Assembly (NCBI RefSeq): GCF_018618755.1
Contig: NZ_JACSMR010000001.1
Location: 124,001-188,000 of the forward strand
DNA length: 64,000 nucleotides
DNA from: Exiguobacterium sp. s193
GTDB lineage: Bacteria > Bacillota > Bacilli > Exiguobacteriales > Exiguobacteriaceae
Direction of reading: 5' to 3'
Part shown: one piece after another, positions 25,464 to 35,342 of the stretch
Layout of the letters: each line of letters begins with the position of its first letter
Position numbering within the stretch: the stretch's first letter is position 1
Translations under genes and position numbers: made by a program
Notes under the pieces: model-generated
What the model was told of the DNA's origin: nothing
Database searches by the model: none
Seen by the model: the letters and a program-made list of their open reading frames with translations, nothing else

Positions 25464-26417
25464 TTAGACGAGCTGTGCTTGGTATGCTTCAAGTTCAGCC
25501 TCTGTCATCGATACATAATGACCTGGCTCGACTTCACGTAGTGGTGGAATACTCGAATCATCTTTCGATTTACCCACTGCTCCGCCTGCCGGACGGTCAT
25601 AGATGATCCGCTTACGTGTCCGCTCATGCTCTGGGTCTGGAAGTGGGATCGCAGACAAGAGTGATTTCGTATACGCATGGACCGGGTTTTCGTATAAACG
25701 ATCCGCATCACATAGTTCAACGAGGTGACCTTGGTACATAACGCCGATTCGGTCCGAAATGTACTTCACCATCGAAAGATCGTGCGCGATGAATAAATAC
25801 GTCAAACTGCGGTCGCGTTGCAATTGTTTCATTAAGTTGACGACCTGTGCTTGAATCGATACGTCAAGTGCTGAAATCGGCTCATCGGCGATGATGAAGT
25901 CCGGTTCTACTGCAAGTGCACGGGCAATCCCGATCCGTTGGCGTTGACCACCAGAGAATTCATGGGGATAACGACTCGCGTGTTCCTTCGTCAGACCAAC
26001 TGTTTCTAATAAATCGTAGACACGGTTATTACGCTCTTCTTTTGAATTCGCAAGACCGTGGATATCAATTCCTTCTGCGATGATGTCTCCGACTGTCATA
26101 CGTGGGTTAAGCGACGCGTATGGGTCTTGGAAAATCATTTGCATCGCACGGTTGAATTTCAATTTTTCTTTGCGCGATTTTTTAGCATGAACATTTTCAC
26201 CTTTGAACAAGACTTCTCCGTCCGTTGCATCATACAAGCCGATGATTGAACGACCTGTCGTCGATTTACCACAACCTGACTCTCCAACGAGACCGAGGAC
26301 TTCTCCTTCATAAATATCGAATGAAAGACCGTCTACTGCTTTGACGACACGTCCGCGACCGATATTAAAGTGTTGCTTCAAGTTATTTACTTCAAGTAAT
26401 TTTTTACGATTCTCCAT
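25464..26417 (-). CDS. oppF: Oligopeptide ABC transporter ATP-binding protein OppF
   Basis: One of two ATPases that power the oligopeptide importer. 317 residues with Walker A GESGCGKST, signature FSGGQRQRIG, Walker B IIADEPISALD and the C-terminal Opp/Dpp domain (PVHAYTKSLLSAIPLPDPEHER). It begins one base inside the oppD stop (TAATG), so the two ATPases are coupled. Last gene of oppBCDF. Confidence 0.95.
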   Translation of the reverse strand: MENRKKLLEVNNLKQHFNIGRGRVVKAVDGLSFDIYEGEVLGLVGESGCGKSTTGRSIIGLYDATDGEVLFKGENVHAKKSRKEKLKFNRAMQMIFQDPYASLNPRMTVGDIIAEGIDIHGLANSKEERNNRVYDLLETVGLTKEHASRYPHEFSGGQRQRIGIARALAVEPDFIIADEPISALDVSIQAQVVNLMKQLQRDRSLTYLFIAHDLSMVKYISDRIGVMYQGHLVELCDADRLYENPVHAYTKSLLSAIPLPDPEHERTRKRIIYDRPAGGAVGKSKDDSSIPPLREVEPGHYVSMTEAELEAYQAQLV

Positions 26418-27490
26418 TACTTAAGACCGCCTTTCAGAAGCGATTGCGCAAATGAGCTATCTGGACGATATTTCAATGCGAGCTCGCGGATCGCTGCTGG
26501 TGGTTCCACGTATGGAGCTTGTGGATGTAACAACCACGTTGCTGCTTCATGTGTATCTGTGATCGGGAAGAACGGAGGTTCTTTCTCGAAATCAATTTTC
26601 ATCGCATACTGATTACGTGGTGCGAATGCATCACCTGTAGGCGGATGAAGTAAGTTGGGTGGTGTACCTGGAATCGCCGGTAAGTCCTGCGAACGATCGT
26701 CTGAAGGACGCGGCATCGACCCGAGCAGTCCCCATGTGTATGGGTGGCGTGGCTCGTAGAAAATCTCATCGACCGTTCCTTTTTCAATCAGTTTTCCAGC
26801 ATACATAACAGCTACGCGGTCTGCCATGTTCGCAACGACACCAAGATCGTGCGTGATGAAGATGATCGCTGTACCCGTTTTTTGTTGAATATCTTTTAGG
26901 AGCTCTAAAATCTGTGCTTGAATCGTTACGTCGAGTGCTGTCGTCGGCTCATCGGCAATCAAGACTTTCGGGTTACATGCGAGCGCAATCGCGATAACGA
27001 TCCGTTGACGCATTCCACCGGAAAGTTGGTGTGGATATTGTTTTAAGCGTGCTTCCGGATTCGGAATCCCGACGAGCGTCAATAATTCAAGTGTCCGTTT
27101 TTTCGCAGCGTCGCCTGTCAATCCTTGGTGACGCTTCAACCCTTCCGCAATCTGTTTATAGATTGTCATCGTCGGGTTGAGAGATGTCATCGGATCCTGG
27201 AAAATCATCGCGATATCGCGTCCGCGGACTTTTTGCATTTCTTTATCCGACAATTTGACTAAATCGCGGTCTTCAAAAATGATTTCACCCTTTGTGATTT
27301 CACCAGGAGGGTTCGGGATCAAACGCATGATTGCTTTTGACGTAACCGACTTACCTGAACCTGACTCACCAACGATTGCGAGTGTCTCGCCTTTTTTTAA
27401 ATCAAACGATACGCCGCGGACGGCTTGTACCGTCCCAGCATACGTATGGAAAGCGACGGTTAGGTCGCGTACAGATAAAATAGTTTCCAT
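26417..27490 (-). CDS. oppD: Oligopeptide ABC transporter ATP-binding protein OppD
   Basis: Second ATPase of the oligopeptide importer. 357 residues: Walker A GESGSGKSV, signature LSGGMRQRI, Walker B LIADEPTTALD, switch His in ITHDLG, and the oligopeptide C-terminal domain (PRHPYTWGLLGSMPRPSD). GAGGAG precedes the ATG. Lies 27 bases after oppC and overlaps oppF by one base. Confidence 0.95.
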   Translation of the reverse strand: METILSVRDLTVAFHTYAGTVQAVRGVSFDLKKGETLAIVGESGSGKSVTSKAIMRLIPNPPGEITKGEIIFEDRDLVKLSDKEMQKVRGRDIAMIFQDPMTSLNPTMTIYKQIAEGLKRHQGLTGDAAKKRTLELLTLVGIPNPEARLKQYPHQLSGGMRQRIVIAIALACNPKVLIADEPTTALDVTIQAQILELLKDIQQKTGTAIIFITHDLGVVANMADRVAVMYAGKLIEKGTVDEIFYEPRHPYTWGLLGSMPRPSDDRSQDLPAIPGTPPNLLHPPTGDAFAPRNQYAMKIDFEKEPPFFPITDTHEAATWLLHPQAPYVEPPAAIRELALKYRPDSSFAQSLLKGGLK

Positions 27491-27517
27491 TGTGGATGAA
27501 CTCCTCTCTAATTTCCG

Positions 27518-28549
27518 TTAGCGGCGTAGACGTGGGTCGAACGCATCCCGTAATCCATCTGCCAACATGTTGAAGCTGATCATGAGGAGTACGAGGACCA
27601 TCGATGGGACTACGAGCAAGTAAGGGAATGTTTTCAATTCTTTGTACCCTTCGTTGATCAATGTACCAAGGGACGGTTGTGGTGGAGCAAGTCCAAGTCC
27701 AATGAAGCTAAGGAAGGCTTCGAAGAAGATCGCACCCGGAATCGTAAACATAAGTGAGATGATGATAATTCCAAGAGTATTTGGAATCAAATGTTTGAAT
27801 ACTAAACGTACGCTAGAAGCCCCAAGTGTACGGGCAGCAAGAACGAATTCTTGGTTCTTAAGTTTCAGGATTTGTCCACGAACGAGTCGACTCATCCCGA
27901 TCCACCCTGTAATCGTCATCGCCAGGATGATTGTCGTGATCCCCGGCTCGAGAATCAAGATGAACAAGATGATCAAGATTAAGTTTGGAATCCCTGTTAA
28001 GATTTCCGCGATCCGTTGTAAGATGTTATCGACACGACCGCCATAGTAAGCTGAAACTCCGCCATACGTAACACCGACGATGACATCGATGATCGCAGCT
28101 ACTAAACCGATGAAGAGCGAGATACGTGTCCCTTCCCAGACACGTGACCATAAGTCACGCCCGAGATGGTCTGTACCAAACCAGAAGTTTTCTGAAACTT
28201 GTTTTTGGTCATAAAAATCAATTTCTTTTTCACCGAGTGTCGCCATTCCGTCAAATCCAGCCCATTCAAGACCTGTGACTTTAGGAGGTAGCTTCGCTTG
28301 CGTGATTGTTTGTGTATAGGCATCTCGTCCTGAAATCATTGGTCCAAAAATCGAGAGTAAGGCGATGATGATAATGACGACTAACGAAAGAATCGCTGCT
28401 TTATTTTTGCGGAGACGCATCCAAGCATCTTGCCAGAAGTTCAAACTTTTTCCGGCGATTCGCTCCCCCGCTTGTTCATTGAATTCGACTGTTTGAAACA
28501 GTGATGAATCAAACTGTTCAGTTTTCGCATTTGAATTTTGCTCTGCCAT
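27518..28549 (-). CDS. oppC: Oligopeptide ABC transporter permease OppC
   Basis: 343-residue inner-membrane permease with a cytosolic N-terminal tail, a first membrane segment and the BPD-transp EAA loop (AARTLGASSVRLVFKHLIPNTLG). Pairs with OppB to form the channel. Starts one base inside the oppB stop (TAATG). Confidence 0.95.
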   Translation of the reverse strand: MAEQNSNAKTEQFDSSLFQTVEFNEQAGERIAGKSLNFWQDAWMRLRKNKAAILSLVVIIIIALLSIFGPMISGRDAYTQTITQAKLPPKVTGLEWAGFDGMATLGEKEIDFYDQKQVSENFWFGTDHLGRDLWSRVWEGTRISLFIGLVAAIIDVIVGVTYGGVSAYYGGRVDNILQRIAEILTGIPNLILIILFILILEPGITTIILAMTITGWIGMSRLVRGQILKLKNQEFVLAARTLGASSVRLVFKHLIPNTLGIIIISLMFTIPGAIFFEAFLSFIGLGLAPPQPSLGTLINEGYKELKTFPYLLVVPSMVLVLLMISFNMLADGLRDAFDPRLRR

Positions 28550-29475
28550 TATTCATTACCCCCCAAACGAATCCGTGGATCAACGACTCCGTAAAGCAAG
28601 TCGACAATCAATACCATGAGAATGAAGACCGCTGAGAAGAACAGTGTCGTTCCCATGATGACTGTATAGTCATTTTGTGTGATTGATGATACGAACAATT
28701 CACCAAGACCCGGTACAGCAAAGATTTTCTCGATAACGAACGTACCCGTGATCAAAGCTGCTGTCATTGGTCCGAGAATCGTAATCGCTGGAATCAAGGC
28801 ATTACGCACCATGTGCTTCCAAGTGATTGATTGCCCGTCTAGGCCTTTTGCCTTAGCGAGCGTGACATAATCTTGTCCCGTTACTTCAAGCATCTCCGTC
28901 CGGACGAACCGGGCAATCGATGCCGTAACACCTAATGACAAGGACACTGTCGGAAGAATCGTATGTGCTGGGCTTTCCCAGAAGGCGACCGGCAAAACGC
29001 CCCATTTCACTCCAACATAGTATTGTAGAAGAGAAGCAAATACGAAGGATGGTATGGAAATCCCGAGTACCGAGATGAACATTGCGCCAAAGTCGACTGC
29101 TGTATTGTGTCGAAGCGCCGCAACAACTCCAAGTACGAGGCCCGCTAATACTCCGAGAATAAGTGCTTGAGCTCCTAATTGAGCAGATGGTCCAATCCGT
29201 TCCATGATTAAGTCTGTAACTGGACGGCTATCGTATTTAAACGATACACCTAAGTCTCCTTGGAACATGTTGACCATGTACGCTGCGTAGCGTTGTGGAA
29301 GCGGATCGTTCAAGTTGTACTTATCCCGAAGGATTTGTAATTGTTCAGGAGCAAGCTTTTCCTGGTTTTGGAACGGTGAACCCGGTAACAGATCCATCAA
29401 GAAGAACGTGAATGAAGCGATGAGTAAAAACGTCAGTACGCCGTAAGTAAGGCGTTGAGCTAAATAACGGCCCAT
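28549..29475 (-). CDS. oppB: Oligopeptide ABC transporter permease OppB
   Basis: 308-residue permease, first gene of oppBCDF. It shows the typical N-terminal membrane segment (RYLAQRLTYGVLTFLLIASFTF) and the EAA loop (AKAKGLDGQSITWKHMVRNALIP). ATG at 29475 has AGGGGG 8 bases upstream; an in-frame GTG at 29484 falls inside that site. Separated from oppA by 330 bases containing a hairpin, so it may be partly read through from oppA. Confidence 0.94.
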   Translation of the reverse strand: MGRYLAQRLTYGVLTFLLIASFTFFLMDLLPGSPFQNQEKLAPEQLQILRDKYNLNDPLPQRYAAYMVNMFQGDLGVSFKYDSRPVTDLIMERIGPSAQLGAQALILGVLAGLVLGVVAALRHNTAVDFGAMFISVLGISIPSFVFASLLQYYVGVKWGVLPVAFWESPAHTILPTVSLSLGVTASIARFVRTEMLEVTGQDYVTLAKAKGLDGQSITWKHMVRNALIPAITILGPMTAALITGTFVIEKIFAVPGLGELFVSSITQNDYTVIMGTTLFFSAVFILMVLIVDLLYGVVDPRIRLGGNE

Positions 29476-29484
29476 AGATGGCAC

Positions 29485-29808
29485 CCCCTATAAAGATTTT
29501 TCTGTTTTTTTCGAAAACATCAATAAAACCAGTATGACGTAAAATTGTCGGAACATTCAAGAATTTTGTTGTAAAATTTTAAATTCTTTTTATTCCAACC
29601 TGGTTGATGCCCCCATGGTTACTGCTTTTTCACAGTTAACCAATATTTCAGAATTTTTCGTTTGATTCCATTATACTTTGCTACCAAAGTAATTAGAACA
29701 TCTTTTTTACGAAAAGTTCACATTTCATCCAGAAATGAGCATCCATTCAGAAAATGTAGTATAAAACAGGAGCGTTCCCTGAGCATATATCGGGACGCTC
29801 CAGTTTTG
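29485..29808 (-). promoter_or_regulatory. oppA-oppB intercistronic region
   Basis: About 330 bases without a gene. Directly after the oppA stop lies a hairpin (29763-29807; stem GGAGCGT-CC / AGGG-ACGCTCC) with a short T-rich tail. A second stem, GGTTA-CTG / CAGTAACC, is at 29618-29641. A CodY-like site with 11 of 15 matches is at 29643-29657. The layout suggests partial termination after oppA, giving more binding protein than transporter, and perhaps a second promoter for oppB. Confidence 0.5.
29763..29807 (-). terminator. Partial terminator or stability hairpin after oppA
   Basis: A long inverted repeat just after the oppA stop, with GGAGCGT paired to ACGCTCC and a tail TGTTTTAT on the minus strand. 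The interrupted T-run suggests incomplete termination. Confidence 0.7.
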
Positions 29809-31419
29809 TTACTTCACATCAACATATTTGTACTGGAAGTCAGCACCAAATAATTGACGGTTAAAGTTTTTGATTGATGAACGGCTCAAGTAAGCAGCAC
29901 CTGATTGATACAAGGGTGCAATCGCTTGATCCTTCTCGATGAGTTGAGCCTCTGCTTGTTTAAAGAGATCAAGACGTTTGGCGACGTCTGATTCGTCGTT
30001 CGCAGCATTCAACAATTTATCGTATGCTGACGATTTGTATTTCACGTCGTTTTGGCTATTTGTTGATTCGAAAATCGACAAGTTTGACATTGGATCTTGA
30101 TAATCCGGACCCCAAAGCGAATACGAAATTTGGTAGTTCCCTTTTGCCTCTAAATCCAGTTTATTTTTGAAAGGTTGTTGTTTGATTGAAACTGTCACGT
30201 TCGGCAGGTTCTTCTCAATTTGTCCTTTCATGTATTCACTGATTTTTTTAGAGTCTTCGCTATCGAACGACAACAATTCAACGGTCGTTTTCTTATCTCC
30301 GTTTGCTTTTTTCCAAAGATCAGCCGCTTCTTTACCGTCACGGTCAAACCAATTGATGTCGCTCGTGTAATCTTTTCCGGCCTCATCTTTGATGAAATCT
30401 TTTGGAATGAAGCTTGTTGTTGGAATCGAACCGTTCGCAAGTAACGTATCTGTGATTCCTTTCGGATCGATGGCACGTGCGATGGCTTTACGCGCATTGA
30501 CATCTTTCATCGTCGCATCTTCATTGTTGAACTTCAAATAAGCGACTGACGAACGAAGTGCTGTCTTGAACTCTGGTTTTGATTCATACGTCGCGACTTG
30601 CTCAGACGTAAGTCCTGCATAATCGATATCGTTTGCATCATAGAGATTTGCGACAGTCGATGTGTCTTTAACCACACGAATTGTAACTTCGTCCAATTTG
30701 ACAGCATCTTTATCCCAATAGTTTTCATTTTTCGTTAAAACACGTTTTGAATCCGTTTTCCACGAAGTCCAGACAAATGGTCCATTGTATAACAATTTAT
30801 CAGGTTTCAGTGAGAAATCTTTTTCATTCTTTTTATAGAACTCTTCACTGATCGGTGTATACGTACCGAATGACGTCAGTGACAAGAAGTACGGCGCCGG
30901 GCGCTCAAGTGTGACTTCGAGTGTTTTATCATCTAATGCTTTAACACCTAAATCGTCAACTGGTTTTTTCCCTTGTGAGACGGCTGAACCATTTTTAACG
31001 GTGTCAAAGATATATGCATATCCTGAACCTGTATCTGGGTCAACTGCACGTTTCCAGGCAAATTCAAAATCTTGAGCTTTTACAGGTGAGCCATCCGACC
31101 ATTTTGAATCACGAAGCGTAAACGTGTATGTGAGCTTATCGCTCGAGACATCCGTTTTTTCTGCTAATGCAGGAACTGCCTTACCGTCTTTATCTAAGCG
31201 GTAGAGACCTTCCATCGTGTTTCCGATCATGTTGAATGCAACAGAATCCGTCGCTTTCGCCGGGTCGACCGTTGTAATGTCGGATGTATCCGTTAGGCGT
31301 AGATTTTTCTTGCCATCAGAAGATCCTGTTTCTTTATCTCCGCTAGTCGAGCATCCAGCAAGAATGGCACTTCCTGCTAACATGACGGATAACGCGAGAC
31401 CGACAGTTTTTTTCTTCAT
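29809..31419 (-). CDS. oppA: Oligopeptide-binding lipoprotein OppA
   Basis: Extracellular substrate-binding lipoprotein of the Opp importer. 536 residues with signal peptide MKKKTVGLALSVMLAGSAIL and lipobox LAGC, followed by a Ser/Gly linker and the SBP family 5 fold (SDITTVDPAKATDSVAFNMI, then EGLYRLDKDG). AAAAGGAG precedes the ATG. First gene of oppABCDF. Two more paralogs lie at 33.5 and 35.3 kb. Confidence 0.95.
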   Translation of the reverse strand: MKKKTVGLALSVMLAGSAILAGCSTSGDKETGSSDGKKNLRLTDTSDITTVDPAKATDSVAFNMIGNTMEGLYRLDKDGKAVPALAEKTDVSSDKLTYTFTLRDSKWSDGSPVKAQDFEFAWKRAVDPDTGSGYAYIFDTVKNGSAVSQGKKPVDDLGVKALDDKTLEVTLERPAPYFLSLTSFGTYTPISEEFYKKNEKDFSLKPDKLLYNGPFVWTSWKTDSKRVLTKNENYWDKDAVKLDEVTIRVVKDTSTVANLYDANDIDYAGLTSEQVATYESKPEFKTALRSSVAYLKFNNEDATMKDVNARKAIARAIDPKGITDTLLANGSIPTTSFIPKDFIKDEAGKDYTSDINWFDRDGKEAADLWKKANGDKKTTVELLSFDSEDSKKISEYMKGQIEKNLPNVTVSIKQQPFKNKLDLEAKGNYQISYSLWGPDYQDPMSNLSIFESTNSQNDVKYKSSAYDKLLNAANDESDVAKRLDLFKQAEAQLIEKDQAIAPLYQSGAAYLSRSSIKNFNRQLFGADFQYKYVDVK

Positions 31420-31689
31420 CGGTGAGTCATCTCCTTTTCAATTTTCAAGTTGCCATAAATCGTTATGACATCAAAAACGTCTTGTCGATTCCACATACAT
31501 TCCCCAAAATGTATTGACCTGGTTTCGAAAACTTAAACGAAGTGATAAATTGATTTTATGTGAGAATAGCAATATCGTCAAGTGAATAGTCACACTATTT
31601 GCCGTTTTGAGACACCAAACGTAATCTATTCGTAACTTTCTTAACCTTTGCGTATAATGAACATATCACCCATCTTTAGGAGGTCTAGC

Positions 31690-32070
31690 ATGCGCTTTCA
31701 ATTATTTCGTCCCATTCTGATTGCATTGATTTTATCGGTCCTTTACACCATTTGGGCAAGTGTCACGGATTCCACTCATTCTCTTTTTTATCATTTCTCC
31801 GGTGGTCTGTTCATTTCGGGGTTCATCTTACTGGCGATTGGATTGTTTTCGAATATGTCGGCGAACGGATTTTTTAAGGGGCTGACGGCTGGTTTCAAAA
31901 AACAGCGGGAGGCAAAATTACGGGAAGTCGACGGTGACTACTATGAGGACGAGGATGAAGAACAAGAAATCTTTGAAGAAAAACGGACTCGGGCATTAAA
32001 ACGGACGGCACCATACCTGTCAAGCGGATTACTCTGCATCGTCCTCTCGTTACTCTTGTCATTCATTTAA
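31690..32070 (+). CDS. DUF3899-like small membrane protein
   Basis: 126 residues with two membrane segments at the N-terminal side, a charged cytosolic loop rich in acidic residues (DGDYYEDEDEEQE) and a last C-terminal membrane segment, as in DUF3899 proteins. ATG at 31690 follows AGGAGG; a -10 TATAAT lies about 35 bases upstream. Function unknown. Members of this family are often found beside opp and trpS genes in Bacillales, as here. Confidence 0.7.
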   Translation: MRFQLFRPILIALILSVLYTIWASVTDSTHSLFYHFSGGLFISGFILLAIGLFSNMSANGFFKGLTAGFKKQREAKLREVDGDYYEDEDEEQEIFEEKRTRALKRTAPYLSSGLLCIVLSLLLSFI

Positions 32071-32119
32071 GCGAATTATGCGTGACGTTGAATAGTCGAC
32101 TATGGTAAAATCTTGTTAA

Positions 32120-33397
<1,278 letters not shown>

Positions 33398-33406
33398 GAA
33401 TTCATC

Positions 33407-33437
33407 CCGGCGAGTCGTTCATCCGACTCGCTTTTCT
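33407..33437 (+). terminator. Terminator of trpS
   Basis: Stem GCGAGTCG / CGACTCGC with a 6-base loop and TTTT, 12 bases after the trpS stop. Confidence 0.8.
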
Positions 33438-33440
33438 GTG

Positions 33441-33479
33441 CAAAAAAAACACTTCCGAAAAATCGGAAGTGTTTTTAAA
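33441..33479. terminator. Bidirectional terminator between trpS and the second oppA
   Basis: Stem ACACTTCCGA / TCGGAAGTGT with a 4-base loop, eight T on the minus strand and five on the plus strand. Confidence 0.9.
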
Positions 33480-33482
33480 AAC

Positions 33483-35126
33483 TTATTTGCCTTCGATTGA
33501 AGCCCATTTGTACGAGAAGTCTGCGCCGAAGTTATGTTCGACAACACCTTTTACGTATGGTTTAACGAGGAACGCACGTCCACGTTGATAAACAGGTGAG
33601 ATCCCTGCTGAATCAAGAAGGATTTTTTCTGCCTCTTGAAGTTCAGACCAACGTTTTGCTGCATCCGTTTGTGTTTGTGCATCTTTGACGAGTTTATCGT
33701 ACTCTTTATCCGACCACTTACCACGGTTGTATGGTCCGCCAGTCAAGAAGAGATCGAGGAACGTCATTGGATCTTGATAGTCAGGACCCCAGCCTGCGAA
33801 TGAGAATTCGAAGTCGCCTTTGTTTTCAAGATCAAGTTTGTTTTTGAATGGTTGTTGCTTGATTGTGACTTTCATACCTGGAAGGTTTTTCTCAAGCTCA
33901 CCTTTCAAGAATTCACCGATTTTCTTCGCATCATCACTATCGTAGTTAAGAAGCTCGAGTTCGATTGAATCTTTTCCAATCTCTTTTAAGCCTTCTTCCC
34001 ACAGTTTTTTCGCTTCGTCCGCATTGAACTCGTTGAACGTCGGATACTTTTCACGGAAGTCTTTGCCGTCAGCATCTTTTGCGAAGTCTTTTGGTACAAG
34101 ATAGTTTGCTGGAAGTGATCCGTTCGCCAAGATGACGTCCGTGATTCCTTTTTTGTTGTATCCCATATCAATCGCACGGCGGATTTTTTCATTATCCAAC
34201 CCTTTGACTTTTGTATTCAAGTAAAGGTAGAAGATTGTAGACTCACCTTTAGTTTTGAATTCTTCATTATCTTGATACTGGGCTACGAATTCAGAAGAGA
34301 GACCTGTCCGGTCAATCGTTCCTTTTTCGTACAGGTTGACAGCAGTTGAAACTTCCTTAACAACTTTAACGTTGATTGTTTCCAACTTGACGCTATCTTT
34401 ATCCCAGTAATTATCGTTTTTGACCATTTTCCAGCCTTGTTCACGTGTCCAGTCCGTCAACTTGAACGGTCCGTTGTAAAGTGATTTATCAGCTGTCGAA
34501 CCGAAGCCCTTACCGATTTTTTTCGAAAGTTCTTCTGATTTCGGCATGAATGGACCGAACCCAGTCAATCCGAGGAAGTAATCCGCAGGTGATTTTAATT
34601 TCACTTCGAACGTTTTATCGTCAACCGCTTTAACGCCTACAGCATCACGATCGCCTTTTTTCGTATTGTAGTCTTCAGCACCTTCGATGTTGTAGAAAAC
34701 ATACGCATATTGCGAAGCATTCTCCGGGTTAAGCACTTCTTTCCATGCATACTCGAAATCTTTTGCCGTGATTGGTGTACCGTCAGACCATTTAGCATCA
34801 CGCAGCTTAAACGTGTACGTCAATTTGTCGTCAGAAACCGTGTGGCTTTCCGCAATCCCCGGTGTCGGTTGTTGCTTGTCATCCAAACGATAAAGACCTT
34901 CCATCGTGTTGTTCAACACGTTGAACGAAACCGAGTCCGTAGAAGTCGTTGGGTTGAGCGTAGGGATATCCGCGCTCTCAGTCAGGTTAAGCGTCTGTTC
35001 ACTTGATTTTTTGTCCGAACCGTTGTCGCCCGATGAATCATTTGAATCAGTCGTCGAACAAGCAGCAAGGAATGCGCTTGATACGAGCGCTACTGATGTA
35101 GCGAGTGCAAAACTTTTCTTTTTCAT
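33483..35126 (-). CDS. Second oligopeptide-binding lipoprotein (OppA paralog)
   Basis: 547-residue SBP family 5 lipoprotein: signal peptide, lipobox LAAC, then SADIPTLNPTTSTDSVSFNVL and EGLYRLDDKQ closely matching OppA in the same window. ATG at 35126 follows GGGGGT; the frame extends upstream to 35144 without a usable site. It stands outside the transporter operon, so it probably feeds peptides of another specificity into OppBCDF. A CodY-like site overlaps the promoter. Confidence 0.93.
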   Translation of the reverse strand: MKKKSFALATSVALVSSAFLAACSTTDSNDSSGDNGSDKKSSEQTLNLTESADIPTLNPTTSTDSVSFNVLNNTMEGLYRLDDKQQPTPGIAESHTVSDDKLTYTFKLRDAKWSDGTPITAKDFEYAWKEVLNPENASQYAYVFYNIEGAEDYNTKKGDRDAVGVKAVDDKTFEVKLKSPADYFLGLTGFGPFMPKSEELSKKIGKGFGSTADKSLYNGPFKLTDWTREQGWKMVKNDNYWDKDSVKLETINVKVVKEVSTAVNLYEKGTIDRTGLSSEFVAQYQDNEEFKTKGESTIFYLYLNTKVKGLDNEKIRRAIDMGYNKKGITDVILANGSLPANYLVPKDFAKDADGKDFREKYPTFNEFNADEAKKLWEEGLKEIGKDSIELELLNYDSDDAKKIGEFLKGELEKNLPGMKVTIKQQPFKNKLDLENKGDFEFSFAGWGPDYQDPMTFLDLFLTGGPYNRGKWSDKEYDKLVKDAQTQTDAAKRWSELQEAEKILLDSAGISPVYQRGRAFLVKPYVKGVVEHNFGADFSYKWASIEGK

Positions 35127-35235
35127 GATACGATGACCCCCCATAAATTTCCAAAGCTAGTAATCAAAAGCTTTTGCCCGAAAAAAAAAGCAGTACTTTT
35201 TATCCGAACAAAACTCTTCGTTACAAATAGTTTAC

Positions 35236-35250
35236 AATGTTCTGATAATT
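35236..35250 (-). promoter_or_regulatory. CodY-like box at the second oppA promoter
   Basis: On the minus strand AATTATCAGAACATT matches 13 of 15 positions of AATTTTCWGAAAATT. It lies between a possible -35 (TTGCAA) and -10 (TAAACT), spacing 16, about 110 bases before the start codon, where a repressor would block transcription. Confidence 0.5.
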
Positions 35251-35294
35251 TTGCAAAGCTTTTATCCGATTTTTCTAAATATTTTTTCAAAAAA

Positions 35295-35330
35295 GAACTA
35301 GGACATGATCAATGTCAATGTCCTAGTTCC
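35295..35330 (-). terminator. Terminator of the third oppA-like gene
   Basis: Stem AACTAGGACAT / ATGTCCTAGTT with an 11-base loop and CTTTTTT on the minus strand, just past the stop at 35343. Confidence 0.85.
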
Positions 35331-35342
35331 GAAAAAATCCAT

